Assembly (NCBI RefSeq): GCF_001188955.3
Contig: NZ_JPRF03000018.1
Coordinates: 62,001 to 126,000, forward strand
Direction: 5' to 3'
From: Kitasatospora aureofaciens
Lineage (GTDB): Bacteria > Actinomycetota > Actinomycetes > Streptomycetales > Streptomycetaceae
Length of the DNA stretch: 64,000 nucleotides
Part shown: piece after piece, positions 24,776 through 33,024 of the stretch
Numbering within the stretch: position 1 is the stretch's first letter
Layout of the letters: each line of letters starts with the position of its first letter
Made by a program: the position numbers and the translations under genes
Notes under the pieces: generated by a model
Seen by the model: only the letters and a program-made list of their open reading frames with translations
The model's database searches: none
Told to the model about the DNA's origin: nothing

Positions 24776-25121
24776 CCCGGGTGGCGGTGCGGCGGAAGAC
24801 GGCGTCCTTCTCGTCCGGGCTGAGCGCGTCCGTGAGCCGGCCGGTGATGCGGACGGCCTCGGGGTAGCCGGCTTCGAGGTGGACACCGGCCAGTCGGAGC
24901 CGAATATGAGTCGGTGGGGACCGAAGGCGTCCAGAACCGTGTCGACGAAGGGGCGGAGGTCGTTGATGTGCCAGTTCCCGGGGGCGGCCTCCGTGAGCAG
25001 GCCGGAGAGCTTGGCTACGGTGTTGGGCAGCGCGGCCAGCCGGCGAAAGTCGGTGGTCCAGGACTGCGTCGAACCTTCGGCGATCGGGGGGTTTGCCGAG
25101 GTGGTCGAGGACAAAGGACAA
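24753..25121 (-). pseudogene. Amidohydrolase-2 family gene remnant
   Basis: This is the C-terminal part of a TIM-barrel amidohydrolase (sugar lactonase type), broken by at least two frameshifts. It begins MSFVLDHLGKPP, shifts frame to read PNTVAKLSGLLTEAAPGNWH and LDAFGPHRLIFGSDWPV (the conserved metal-ligand Asp), then shifts back to LEAGYPEAVRITGRLTDALS and stops at YSLQHA. Intact relatives are about 280 residues, so the N-terminal half is missing as well. It is fused at its upstream end to a fragment of a nagA-like gene. It cannot make a working enzyme. Confidence 0.75.
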
Positions 25122-25343
25122 CCCCGTCGAGCCCCCGCGGCCGCGATGATCGCGGCGGCCGGCAGCGCCTCCTCGGCGATGCCGGAGGCGTACGAGGCAC
25201 CGCCGCCGTGGACGTGCAGGTCCACGAGGCCGGGGACGACGGTGTGCACGGTCAGGCCGCCGCCGTCGACGACGCCGCCGGGCAGGACCAGCCGGGTCCG
25301 GCCAGTACGGTTCGACCGACGGCCCTGCGGGGCCCTCTTGGTT
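25122..25343 (-). pseudogene. nagA N-terminal fragment (GlcNAc-6-P deacetylase)
   Basis: The minus strand encodes pieces of the N-terminus of N-acetylglucosamine-6-phosphate deacetylase. TVLAG is in one frame and RLVLPGGVVDGG in the next, followed by VVPGLVDLHVHGGGASYASG with the HVH metal motif and AEEALPAAAIIAAAG. About 20-25 residues between LTV and VVPG are missing compared with intact NagA. The sequence then runs straight into the amidohydrolase remnant. One single-base shift, one deletion and one fusion show decay by recombination. It lies next to galT but is not part of that gene. Confidence 0.75.
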
Positions 25344-25349
25344 GCCGGG

Positions 25350-26459
25350 TCAGTGGGATGCGGCGGCGCGGAGCCGCTCGGCGGCGGCCTCGGGGCTCAC
25401 GTCGGTGACGAAGGCGTCGAGTCCGGATTCCACTCCCGCCAGGTACTTGAGCTTGCCGGGCGCGCGCCGGATGGTGAACAGCTCCAGGTGCAGGGCGAGT
25501 TCGTCGCCGCCGTCCTTCGGGGCCTGGTGCCAGGCGGAGATGTACGGGGTGCGGTTCGGGGCGGCGCCGTCGGGCGCGGGGAACAGCCGGTCGAAGCGGC
25601 GCAGCAGGTCGAGGTAGAGGCCGGGGAACTCGTCGCGCTCGGCCTCGTCGAGCGCGGTGAGGTCGCGCACCCGGCGGTTGGGGTAGAGGTGGACCTCGTA
25701 CGGCCAGCGGGCGGCGAACGGCACGAAGGCGGTCCAGTGCTCGCCTTGGAGCACCAGCCGTTCGGGGGTGGCGCGTTCGGCGGCGAGCAGGTCCTCGAAG
25801 AGGTTGCGTCCGGTGTTCGCCCGGTGCGCTTGGGCTCGGTTGATCATCCGGGCGGTGCGGGAGGGGACGAAGGGGAAGGCGTAGATCTGGCCGTGCGGGT
25901 GGGCCAGGGTGACGCCGATCTCCTCGCCGCGGTTCTCGAAGCAGTACACCTGCCGGACGTCGGGCAGGGCTGACAGTTCGGCCGTGCGGTCGGTCCAGGC
26001 GTCCAGCACCAGGCGCGCCCCGGGCTCGTCCAGGTCGGCGAAGGAGGCGTCGTGGTCGGGGGCGAAGCAGACCACCTCGCAGCGGCCGTTGCCCGGCCGG
26101 AGGGTGCGCAGGGGGTCGTCGTCGTGGGCCGCGACGTGCGCAGCCGAGTCCGGGGCGAGCGAGGGGAAGCGGTTCTCGAACACCACGACCTCGTAGTCGG
26201 CCGCCGGGACCTCGCTCAGGCGTCCCTCCCGGGACGGGCAGAGCGGGCACTCGCCGGCCGGCGGGTGGTAGGTCCGCTGCTGGCGGTGGGCGGCGACCGT
26301 CACCCACTCGCCGAGCACCGGGTCGAGCCGGATCTCGGAGAGGCTCGCGGCGGGTTCCAGCGGGCGTTCGTCCACGGTGTCGTCGCGGACCGCCGTCGGC
26401 TCCTGGTCGTAGTAGAAGAGCTCACGGCCGTCGGCCAGCTTGGTCGCGGTCTTGTGCAC
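25350..26459 (-). CDS. galT: Galactose-1-phosphate uridylyltransferase
   Basis: This 369-residue GalT swaps UMP between UDP-glucose and galactose-1-phosphate, the second Leloir step. It has both HIT-like halves. The nucleotide-binding entry is DPVLGEWVTVAAHRQQR, and CPLCPS is a zinc-type Cys pair near residue 73. ENRGEEIGVTLAHPHGQIYA contains the His-Pro-His-Gln active site with the nucleophilic His. Later conserved blocks are FVPFAARWPYEVHLYPNRR and ELALHLELFTIRRAPGKLKYLAGVE. Length is normal (about 350-370). It is divergent from galK across a 249-bp regulatory gap. The UDP-galactose epimerase GalE needed to complete the cycle is not in this window. Confidence 0.96.
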   Translation of the reverse strand: MHKTATKLADGRELFYYDQEPTAVRDDTVDERPLEPAASLSEIRLDPVLGEWVTVAAHRQQRTYHPPAGECPLCPSREGRLSEVPAADYEVVVFENRFPSLAPDSAAHVAAHDDDPLRTLRPGNGRCEVVCFAPDHDASFADLDEPGARLVLDAWTDRTAELSALPDVRQVYCFENRGEEIGVTLAHPHGQIYAFPFVPSRTARMINRAQAHRANTGRNLFEDLLAAERATPERLVLQGEHWTAFVPFAARWPYEVHLYPNRRVRDLTALDEAERDEFPGLYLDLLRRFDRLFPAPDGAAPNRTPYISAWHQAPKDGGDELALHLELFTIRRAPGKLKYLAGVESGLDAFVTDVSPEAAAERLRAAASH

Positions 26460-26708
26460 CGCCGTACTCCTTCACACGGGGATCTCGGCCACCTGCGCCG
26501 ATCATCAACAGATTCAAACACATCCGATCGATTTTCAACAGTCCGAGGGGCTTTGCGGGGCGCCACCCGGGACCCCATCTCGCAGAGAAAGCCGCAGGTG
26601 TTGACGGTCGACGTCAATCGTGTTTGATTATGTCGGAATTAGCCGCCGCTCATCGATGAAAGCCCGAAGTGGGAGCCGGCGCGCGCACGACGCACGGGAG
26701 CTGAACAG
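26460..26708. promoter_or_regulatory. Divergent galT/galK promoter and operator region
   Basis: This 249-bp region is AT-rich compared with its flanks and must hold both promoters. TTGACG at 26601-26606 is a good -35 for galK, with TTGATT 17 bp later as a weak -10. The same hexamer forms a palindrome TTGACG-N5-CGTCAA (26601-26617). A second pair of inverted half sites, TCAAACA at 26514-26520 and TGTTTGA at 26621-26627, brackets the region. These are plausible binding sites for the DeoR-family regulator encoded after galK, so that one protein would control both genes. This is inference; no binding data are implied. Confidence 0.55.
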
Positions 26709-27854
26709 ATGACCGACCAGGCCGCCATCGACTTCGAGGCCGTCCACGGCGCCCGGCCGAGCGGCGTGTGGGCCGCGCCCGGCCGGGTGAACCTGATCGG
26801 TGAGCACACCGACTACAACGACGGCTTCGTCCTGCCGATCGCCCTCCCGCACACCGTCAAGGTCACCGCCCGCCGCCGTGAGGACGCCCGGGTGCGGCTC
26901 TACAGCGCCCAGGGCGACGGCACGATCACCGAGCTCGCGCTCGACGGCCTGGCGCCCGGCGTGGTCACCAGCTGGGCTGCCTACCCGGCCGGCGTGTTCT
27001 GGGCCCTCGCCGAGGCCGGACACGCCGTCGGCGGGGCCGACCTGTTCTTCGACAGCGACGTGCCGACCGGGGCCGGGCTCTCCTCCTCCGCCGCCCTGGA
27101 ATGCGCGACGGCCGCCGCCCTGAACGACCTGTACGGGCTCGGTCTCTCCGCGCCGGAGCTCGCCCTGCTCGCCCAGCGGGCCGAGAACGCCTTCGTCGGC
27201 GTGCCCTGCGGCGTGATGGACCAGATGGCCTCCGCCTGCTGCACGGACGGCACCGCGCTGTTCCTGGACACCCGGACGCTGGAGCAGCGGCACGTCCCGC
27301 TCGACCTGGAGGCGGCCGGGTTCCGGCTGCTGGTGATCGACACCCGGGTCAAGCACGACCTCGGCGACGGCGCCTACGCCGCCCTGCGGGCCGGCTGCGA
27401 GCAGGCCGCCGAGCTGCTGGGCCTGGACGCGCTGCGCGACCTGCCGCCTGCCGACCTCACCGCCGCCCTGGAGCGCCTTCCCGACGACCTCGCCCGTCTG
27501 GTGCGGCACGTGGTCACCGAGAACCGGCGGGTGGCCGAGACGATCGAGCACCTGGACGGCGGCCGGATCGCCGAGCTGGGGCCGATCCTGACGGCCGGAC
27601 ACGCCTCGCTGCGCGACGACTTCCGGGTCTCCTGCCCCGAGACGGACCTCGCGGTCGAGGCCGCCGTGGCCGCCGGCGCGCTGGGCGCCCGGATGACGGG
27701 CGGCGGCTTCGGCGGCTCCGTCATCGCCCTGGTGGCCACGGCCGACGTGGAAGCGGTCTTGGACGCGGTGCGGTCGGCCTTCGGGAGCGCGGGGTTCGCC
27801 GCACCCGTCGCCTTCACCGCCGTTCCCTCGGCAGGGGCGCGGCGGCTGGCCTGA
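26709..27854 (+). CDS. galK: Galactokinase
   Basis: This 381-residue GHMP-family kinase phosphorylates galactose at C1 with ATP. The galactokinase signature GRVNLIGEHTDYNDGFVLP is at residues 25-45, GAGLSSSAALE (motif 2, phosphate binding) is near 122, and MTGGGFGGSVIAL (motif 3) is near 325. The length is normal. It starts at an ATG downstream of the divergent operator region and converges with the DeoR-type regulator across a short hairpin. With GalT and GalM in the same window it covers most of the Leloir pathway for galactose released by the beta-galactosidase. Confidence 0.96.
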   Translation: MTDQAAIDFEAVHGARPSGVWAAPGRVNLIGEHTDYNDGFVLPIALPHTVKVTARRREDARVRLYSAQGDGTITELALDGLAPGVVTSWAAYPAGVFWALAEAGHAVGGADLFFDSDVPTGAGLSSSAALECATAAALNDLYGLGLSAPELALLAQRAENAFVGVPCGVMDQMASACCTDGTALFLDTRTLEQRHVPLDLEAAGFRLLVIDTRVKHDLGDGAYAALRAGCEQAAELLGLDALRDLPPADLTAALERLPDDLARLVRHVVTENRRVAETIEHLDGGRIAELGPILTAGHASLRDDFRVSCPETDLAVEAAVAAGALGARMTGGGFGGSVIALVATADVEAVLDAVRSAFGSAGFAAPVAFTAVPSAGARRLA

Positions 27855-27883
27855 CCGGGCGCGGCACGCAGCCGCCCGGTCAG
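27851..27883. terminator. Bidirectional hairpin between galK and deoR
   Basis: An 11-bp inverted repeat (CTGACCGGGCG / CGCCCGGTCAG) with an 11-base loop covers the stop codons of both convergent genes. It should terminate both transcripts. Confidence 0.65.
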
Positions 27884-28686
27884 CTGGCGGCCGGCACGAC
27901 GACGAGCTCGCCGACCGTATCGGCGAGCGCAGTGCGGGCCGCCGCCGGAAGGGCGTCGTCGGTGATGAAGCAGTCGACCTCCGTCAGGGGCGCGAAGCTG
28001 CTCAGGCCCACGACGCCCCACTTCGTGTGGTCGGCGACCACGACGGTACGGCGGGCGGAGGCGATGAGGGCCCGGTTGGTCTGCGCCTCGGCCAGGTTGG
28101 GCGTGGTGAGGCCGGCCTGCTCACTCACCCCGTGCACGCCGAGGATGAGCAGGTCCACGTGGAGGGTGCGGATCAGCTGATCGGCGAGGGCTCCCACCAG
28201 GGCCGCGGAGCGGGTCGGTGACCCTCCGGTCAGCAGGAGCGACGGGACGGTCTCCCTCCCGTCGCTCTCCGCTGCCCAGAGCAGGTCGGCGATCCGCAGG
28301 GAGTTGGTGACGACCGTGAGCTGCGGGACCTCCAGCAGCCGGGAGGCGACCGCGTAGGTGGTGGTGCCGGCGGACAGAGCCACCACGCTGCCCGGTTCCA
28401 CGAGCCTTGCCGCCGCGTCCGCCAGCGCGGCCTTGGTTCCCTCCTCCAGCTCGGACTTGGCGGTGAAGCCGGGCTCGAAGCTGCTGGCGCTCCCGGCGGC
28501 GACGGCTCCGCCGTGCACCTTCTGCACGGCGCCCTGCCGGGTGAGCGCCTCCAGGTCGCGGCGGACCGTCATGTCGGAGACGCCGAACTCGGTGACCAGG
28601 TCGGCGACGCGGACGGCGCCGGTGCGGCGGATCTCTTCGAGGATCAGCGCGCGGCGCTGGGCGGCGAACAGGGTCTGGTCAGCCAC
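27880..28686 (-). CDS. DeoR-family transcriptional regulator
   Basis: This 268-residue repressor has a DeoR N-terminal winged HTH (RRALILEEIRRTGAVRVADL, FGVSDMTVRRDLEALTRQG, VHGGA). It is followed by the DeoRC sugar-phosphate sensor domain with ALSAGTTTYAVASRL, VVTNSLRIADLL, LLTGGSPTRSAALVG and DLLILGVHGVSEQAGLTTPN. The family usually responds to a phosphorylated sugar. Placed between galK and the beta-galactosidase operon, it probably controls galT and galK and responds to a galactose metabolite; that link is inferred from position. It converges with galK. Its start has the GGAGG-like purine run GGAAGGACC upstream on the minus strand. Confidence 0.92.
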   Translation of the reverse strand: MADQTLFAAQRRALILEEIRRTGAVRVADLVTEFGVSDMTVRRDLEALTRQGAVQKVHGGAVAAGSASSFEPGFTAKSELEEGTKAALADAAARLVEPGSVVALSAGTTTYAVASRLLEVPQLTVVTNSLRIADLLWAAESDGRETVPSLLLTGGSPTRSAALVGALADQLIRTLHVDLLILGVHGVSEQAGLTTPNLAEAQTNRALIASARRTVVVADHTKWGVVGLSSFAPLTEVDCFITDDALPAAARTALADTVGELVVVPAAS

Positions 28687-28838
28687 GGAGGTCCTTCCGG
28701 TCGGCCGGGCACGCGGGGGTCTCGTCGGCGACCGGGAACACGGCCGGGTCGGCCGGGACCATTATCACCGTCCCCCGGCGCACGACTTCATCGCCGTCGA
28801 CGGTCCGGCAGGGTGCGGGGATCGGGCGCATGCCCACG

Positions 28839-28878
28839 GGCCGGGTGGCCCGTGGGGCGTTCCACGGGCCACCCGGCC
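28839..28878. terminator. Strong hairpin after the beta-galactosidase operon
   Basis: A perfect 17-bp inverted repeat (GGCCGGGTGGCCCGTGG and its complement) with a 6-base loop lies 18 bp beyond the beta-galactosidase stop. It is the likely end of the importer/beta-galactosidase transcript. Confidence 0.75.
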
Positions 28879-28896
28879 GCGCTCTCGACGCTCCGG

Positions 28897-30648
28897 CTAC
28901 TCCTCGGTCGGGCCGAGGTCCGGCTGCTCGCGGAGCTCCACCGTGCGGGCGAAGTGGCCGGCGTGCAGTTCCAGCACGACGATCTCGTTCGGCCCGGGGC
29001 GCAGGACCGGGCCGGGAACGTACAGCGACCGCTGGGGGCCGCGGGACCAGTGGCGGCCGAGGTGGAAGCCGTTGACCCAGACGTTGCCCTTGGTCCAGCC
29101 GGGCAGGTGGACGAAGGTGTCGGCAGGCTCCTCGACCCGGAAGGTGCCCCGGTGGAAGACCGGGCCGACGGCGGGCCCGCCGGTCGGGGCGAAGGCGAGC
29201 CCGCCGAGGTCGCTCAGGGGCAGTGGCCGGTTGGTCCAGCCGGTGAGCTCGACGCCGTCGAGCAGGACGCGGCCGGGCAGGCCCTTGCGGTCGTGCATCT
29301 CCTGGCCGTAGTTGACCCGGCCCTGGTTCTCCACCAGCAGCCGCAGCACGCTGCCCGCGCGGGGCACGGTGAAGGCGATCGCCCGCTCGTGGCTCTCGCG
29401 CTCCAGCACACCCACCGGCTGCCCGTCGACGAACACCTGGGCGCGGTCGCGGACGTCGTCCAGCTCCAGCAGCACGGGGCCGGCGGTCGGCAGGATCGCC
29501 TTGTAGAGGACGTAGCCGAAGTCCTGCCGCAACTGCTCCATGGTGAGCGGGCGTTCGGAGGTCACCGCGGTGCCGAGCGCCGGCAGGTTGGCGAACAGCG
29601 GGGCGCTGTCGGTGAGCGTCACCGTGGTCGCGGGGAGCTTCGGGGCGGGGCCCGGCACCGGCTCGGCCGGGACCGGGGCGTACTTGGCGATGACCTCGCG
29701 GAAGGCGTGGTACTTCGCGGTGGGTTCACCGGCCTCGTCGAGCGGGGCGTCGTAGTCGTACGAGCCGACGGTGGGGCGGTAGGTGTGCTTGTCGTTGGCG
29801 CCGTTGGTGAAGCCGAAGCTGGTGCCGCCGTGGAACATGTAGAGGTTGACCGAGGCGCCGGTGGACAGCAGGTCGTCCAGCTCCTGCGCCGCCTGGGCCG
29901 GGTCGCGCACGACGTGGTGGCCGCCCCAGCGGTCGAACCAGCCGATCCAGAACTCGGTGCACATCAGCGGCCCGGTCGGCTGGTGCGCGCGCAGGGCGGC
30001 GATCCCCTCCCGGGAGCGGCTGCCGAAGTTGGCGGTGGCGAGCACGCCGGGCAGCGCACCGCGGGCCAGGTCGGCGGGCTGGTCGCAGGTGAACAGCGGG
30101 ACGTCCACGCCCAGTCGGCGCAGCAGGTCGGCGAGGTGGGCGAGATGGGTGGTCTCGTCGCTGTAGGCGCCGAACTCGTTCTCCACCTGCACGGCCAGGA
30201 CCGGGCCGCCCCGGGTGGCCAGCCGGTCGAGCAGCGGGGGGAGGAGCTGCTCGAAGTACGCCTCGACGGCGCGCAGGTACGCCGGGTCCTGGCTGCGCAG
30301 TCGGATGTCCGGTTCGGCGAGGAGCCAGGACGGCAGGCCGCCGCCCTCCCACTCGGCGCAGATGTACGGGCCGGGGCGCAGCAGGACGTGGAGCCCTTCG
30401 GCGGCCGCCAGGTCGAGGAAGGCCGGGAGGTCCAGCTCCGCGTCCAGCCGGAAGACGTCCGGGCGGGGCTGGTGGAGGTTCCAGGGGACGTACGTCTCGA
30501 CGGTGTTCAGGCCCATCAGGCGGGCCTTGCGCAGGCGGTCGGCCCACTGGTCCGGGTGGACGCGGAAGTAGTGCAGGCCGCCGGAGATGATGCGGAACGG
30601 CTCGCCGTCGAGGGTGAAGTCGTCGCCGTCGATCTGGAGGACGGACAT
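28897..30648 (-). CDS. GH35 beta-galactosidase
   Basis: This 583-residue GH35 enzyme removes terminal beta-galactose from oligosaccharides. The N-terminal barrel has FRIISGGLHYFRVHPDQW, GLNTVETYVPWNLHQP and RPGPYICAEWEGGGLPSWLL, all typical GH35 blocks. AVQVENEFGAYSD contains the acid/base Glu, and MCTEFWIGWFDRWGG the nucleophile Glu. Beta-sandwich domains follow, ending with WTKGNVWVNGFHLGRHW. There is no signal peptide, so it acts inside the cell on imported galacto-oligosaccharides. I use the ATG at 30648, with AGGAG 9 bp upstream, instead of the longer frame to 30732. It is the last gene of an operon with the ABC importer and is presumably induced with it by the LacI-type regulator. Confidence 0.94.
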   Translation of the reverse strand: MSVLQIDGDDFTLDGEPFRIISGGLHYFRVHPDQWADRLRKARLMGLNTVETYVPWNLHQPRPDVFRLDAELDLPAFLDLAAAEGLHVLLRPGPYICAEWEGGGLPSWLLAEPDIRLRSQDPAYLRAVEAYFEQLLPPLLDRLATRGGPVLAVQVENEFGAYSDETTHLAHLADLLRRLGVDVPLFTCDQPADLARGALPGVLATANFGSRSREGIAALRAHQPTGPLMCTEFWIGWFDRWGGHHVVRDPAQAAQELDDLLSTGASVNLYMFHGGTSFGFTNGANDKHTYRPTVGSYDYDAPLDEAGEPTAKYHAFREVIAKYAPVPAEPVPGPAPKLPATTVTLTDSAPLFANLPALGTAVTSERPLTMEQLRQDFGYVLYKAILPTAGPVLLELDDVRDRAQVFVDGQPVGVLERESHERAIAFTVPRAGSVLRLLVENQGRVNYGQEMHDRKGLPGRVLLDGVELTGWTNRPLPLSDLGGLAFAPTGGPAVGPVFHRGTFRVEEPADTFVHLPGWTKGNVWVNGFHLGRHWSRGPQRSLYVPGPVLRPGPNEIVVLELHAGHFARTVELREQPDLGPTEE

Positions 30649-30728
30649 GGTGGTGCTCCTGGGGGGATGGTGGCTGAGGTGCGGGCCGGTGCCCGTGCGC
30701 AGGGGTCCGGACGGGCGCCGGCCGGTGC

Positions 30729-32075
30729 TCACGGTGCGGTGACCTTGAAGCCCTGCTGGTTGCCGTAGTCGGCGATGCGCTTTTGCCAGGCGGTCAGACC
30801 GGCGCCGAGGTCACCGGTCAGGCCCTGACCGACGGTGTCCTTGAAGACCGAGTTGGCGTAGACCTGGTAGGGCAGGTACTGCCAGCCCTGGCCGACGGCG
30901 GCGGAGGAGGAGGCGAAGACCTGGTTGGCCTGCTGACCGCCGAGGGAGGCGAGCGGCTTGTCGAGGAAGGCCTGGTCCTTGAGCAGCTCGCTGCTCGCGG
31001 GGAAGAGGCCGTTCTCGTTGAGCGAGCGGACCGCCTGCGGGTCGGAGTCGAGCCAGATCGCGAAGGCGGCCGCGGCGGCCTTGTTCTTGCTGGTGGACGG
31101 CACGGCGACGGCGGAACCGCCCTGTTCGGCCGAGACGTTCTCGCCGGCACTCCACTGCGGCATCGGAGCGGCCCGCCAGTCCTTGGCGCTGTCGGGGAGG
31201 GTGGAGGCGATGTTGCCCGGGGCCCACGCGCCGGTCAGCCACATCGCGTACTGGCCGCTGCCCATGGCCTGCCACCACTCGTTGGTCCAGCCGGGGGCGG
31301 CGTCGACGAGCTTGCGCGAGAGCAGTGAGGACCAGAGGTCGGAGACCTTCTTGGCGCCCGGGTCCTGGAGGTTGACCGCGACCGAGGTGGCGTCCTTCTG
31401 CTGGAAGGGGCGGCTGCCGGCCTGCCACATCAGGCTGTCCATGCCGCCGGCGTCGCCCGGGTCGATCGAGGTGATGAACCGCTTCGGGTCCGACTCCTTG
31501 ATCTTGACCGCGGCCGCCTCGAACTCGGCCCAGGTCTTCGGCGGTTGGAGGCCCAGCTCGTCGAGGATCCTCTTGTTGTAGAACATCGCCATCGGGCCGG
31601 TGTCCTGGGGGACGGCGTAGACGCCGCCGCCGACGGACACCTGCGACCAGGCGGACGGCGTGAACTTCGACTCCAGGCCCGCCGCGCCGAAGTCCTTGAG
31701 GTTCACCAGCCGCTTGGAGAGGGCGAGTTCGGGCAGCGCGAAGTACTCGACCTGGACCACGTCCGGGCCGCCGCTGCCGGCCTTGACCGCGGTCTGCAGC
31801 TTGGTGTACTCGGTGGCCGACTGGCCGGCGTTGACGATGTTGACCTTGATCTTGGGGTACTTCTGCTCGAACAGGGCGACGGTCTTGTCGAGGTTCGGCG
31901 CCCAGGTCCAGAAGGTGATCGTGGCCGGGGTGTCCAGGGCGGCGGCCGGGTCGGCGGAACCGCCGCCGGAGCCGGAACCCCCGCCGGAGCCGCAGGCGGT
32001 GAGGGCGAGGGCGAGGGCGGCGGCCGGGACGAGGGCGAGCAGTCTGCGGCGCGAACGGGTGCGCACGGGGGGCAT
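30729..32075 (-). CDS. Sugar ABC transporter substrate-binding lipoprotein
   Basis: This 448-residue family-1 extracellular solute-binding protein has a twin-Arg-like basic start (RTRSRRRLLAL), a hydrophobic segment and the lipobox LALTAC, so the mature protein is anchored by a lipid on Cys near residue 27. A Gly/Ser-rich linker follows. Conserved parts include TITFWTWAPNLDKTVALFEQ, GPDVVQVEYFALPEL, MAMFYNKRILDELGL and YAMWLTGAWAPGN. It binds the imported sugar outside the membrane and hands it to the two permeases encoded upstream. No ATPase is encoded here; such systems in streptomycetes usually share the MsiK ATPase. The likely substrate, galactose-containing oligosaccharides, is inferred from the GH35 and GH30 neighbours. 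Confidence 0.95.
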   Translation of the reverse strand: MPPVRTRSRRRLLALVPAAALALALTACGSGGGSGSGGGSADPAAALDTPATITFWTWAPNLDKTVALFEQKYPKIKVNIVNAGQSATEYTKLQTAVKAGSGGPDVVQVEYFALPELALSKRLVNLKDFGAAGLESKFTPSAWSQVSVGGGVYAVPQDTGPMAMFYNKRILDELGLQPPKTWAEFEAAAVKIKESDPKRFITSIDPGDAGGMDSLMWQAGSRPFQQKDATSVAVNLQDPGAKKVSDLWSSLLSRKLVDAAPGWTNEWWQAMGSGQYAMWLTGAWAPGNIASTLPDSAKDWRAAPMPQWSAGENVSAEQGGSAVAVPSTSKNKAAAAAFAIWLDSDPQAVRSLNENGLFPASSELLKDQAFLDKPLASLGGQQANQVFASSSAAVGQGWQYLPYQVYANSVFKDTVGQGLTGDLGAGLTAWQKRIADYGNQQGFKVTAP

Positions 32076-32136
32076 GGATGGCTCCTTGCTGTGAGGGTGG
32101 GTTGAGCCGGGGGGTGGGGGAACGGTCAGGGGGCGG

Positions 32137-33024
32137 TCATTCCTTGACGCTGCCCGCGGCCAGGCCGGACTGCCAGAACCTCTGGAGGAAGAGGAAGGCG
32201 ACGACGAGCGGGACGATCGCGAGCAGGCTCCCGGTGATGACCAGCGGGTAGAAGTTGGTGGTGGTGGCGCCGCTGCCCGCGGCGCCGGTGGCCAGGGAGT
32301 TCCACTGGTTGAGGCCGACGGTGAGCGGGAACCACTTCGGGTTGCTGAGCACGATCAGCGGCAGGAAGTAGTTGTTCCAGGTCGCGACCAGCGCGAACAG
32401 CAGCACGGTGACGAAGCCGGGCGCGAGCAGCCGCAGCGAGATCGTGAAGAAGGTGCGCACCTCGCCCGAGCCGTCGATCCGGGCGGCCTCCAGCATCGAG
32501 TCCGGTACGGCCTCGGCGGCGTAGACCCGCATCAGGTAGACGCCGAACGGGCTGACCAGCGAGGGCAGCAGGACGGCCCACGGGGTGTCCACGATGCCGA
32601 CCTTGCTGAACAGCAGGTACGTCGGGACGGCCAGCGCGGTGCCGGGGATGGCGATGGCGCCGAGCACCACCGCGGAGAGCGCGGTGCGGCCGCGGAAGCG
32701 GTACTTGGCGAGCCCGTAGCCGGCGGCGGTGGAGAGGAACGCGGCTCCGCCGGCACCCACGACCGCGTAGAGCAGGGTGTTGCCGAACCAGCGCAGGTAG
32801 ATCCCGTCGTCGTAGGACAGGACGTCCCCGATGTTGTCGAAGAGGTGGAAGCCGTGGCCGAACCAGAGGCCGAATCCGCTGGTCAGCGAGGCGCTGTCCT
32901 TGGTGCTGGACATGAACAGCCAGATCAGCGGGAGCAGCGCGTACAGGAGCATCAGTCCCATGGCGATGGTGAGCGCGTTGCTGGCGCGCCGGGGGCGTCG
33001 GCGGGCGGGGGTGTTGACGCTCAC
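32137..33024 (-). CDS. Sugar ABC transporter permease, MalG type
   Basis: This 295-residue inner-membrane protein has about six transmembrane helices (ALTIAMGLMLLYALLPLIWL, TLLYAVVGAGGAAFLSTAA, ALSAVVLGAIAIPGTALAVP and others). The cytoplasmic EAA loop is visible as MLEAARIDGSGEVRTFFTIS, the contact to the ATPase. It starts at a GTG overlapping the TGA of the first permease gene (GTGA). It follows that gene and precedes the binding-protein gene in one operon, the standard order for carbohydrate uptake CUT1 systems. Confidence 0.94.
   Translation of the reverse strand: MSVNTPARRRPRRASNALTIAMGLMLLYALLPLIWLFMSSTKDSASLTSGFGLWFGHGFHLFDNIGDVLSYDDGIYLRWFGNTLLYAVVGAGGAAFLSTAAGYGLAKYRFRGRTALSAVVLGAIAIPGTALAVPTYLLFSKVGIVDTPWAVLLPSLVSPFGVYLMRVYAAEAVPDSMLEAARIDGSGEVRTFFTISLRLLAPGFVTVLLFALVATWNNYFLPLIVLSNPKWFPLTVGLNQWNSLATGAAGSGATTTNFYPLVITGSLLAIVPLVVAFLFLQRFWQSGLAAGSVKE

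Noticed and set aside
24701..25249. A 182-codon frame starting MHTVVPGLVDLHVHGGG that looks like one amidohydrolase
   Set aside because: It fuses a nagA head to an amidohydrolase tail and ends in a wrong frame; treated as two pseudogenes.
28513..30768. A 751-codon open frame on the plus strand
   Set aside because: It is antisense to the GH35 beta-galactosidase, Val/Gly/Gln-rich, and has no family-like sequence; a codon-bias shadow of high-GC DNA.
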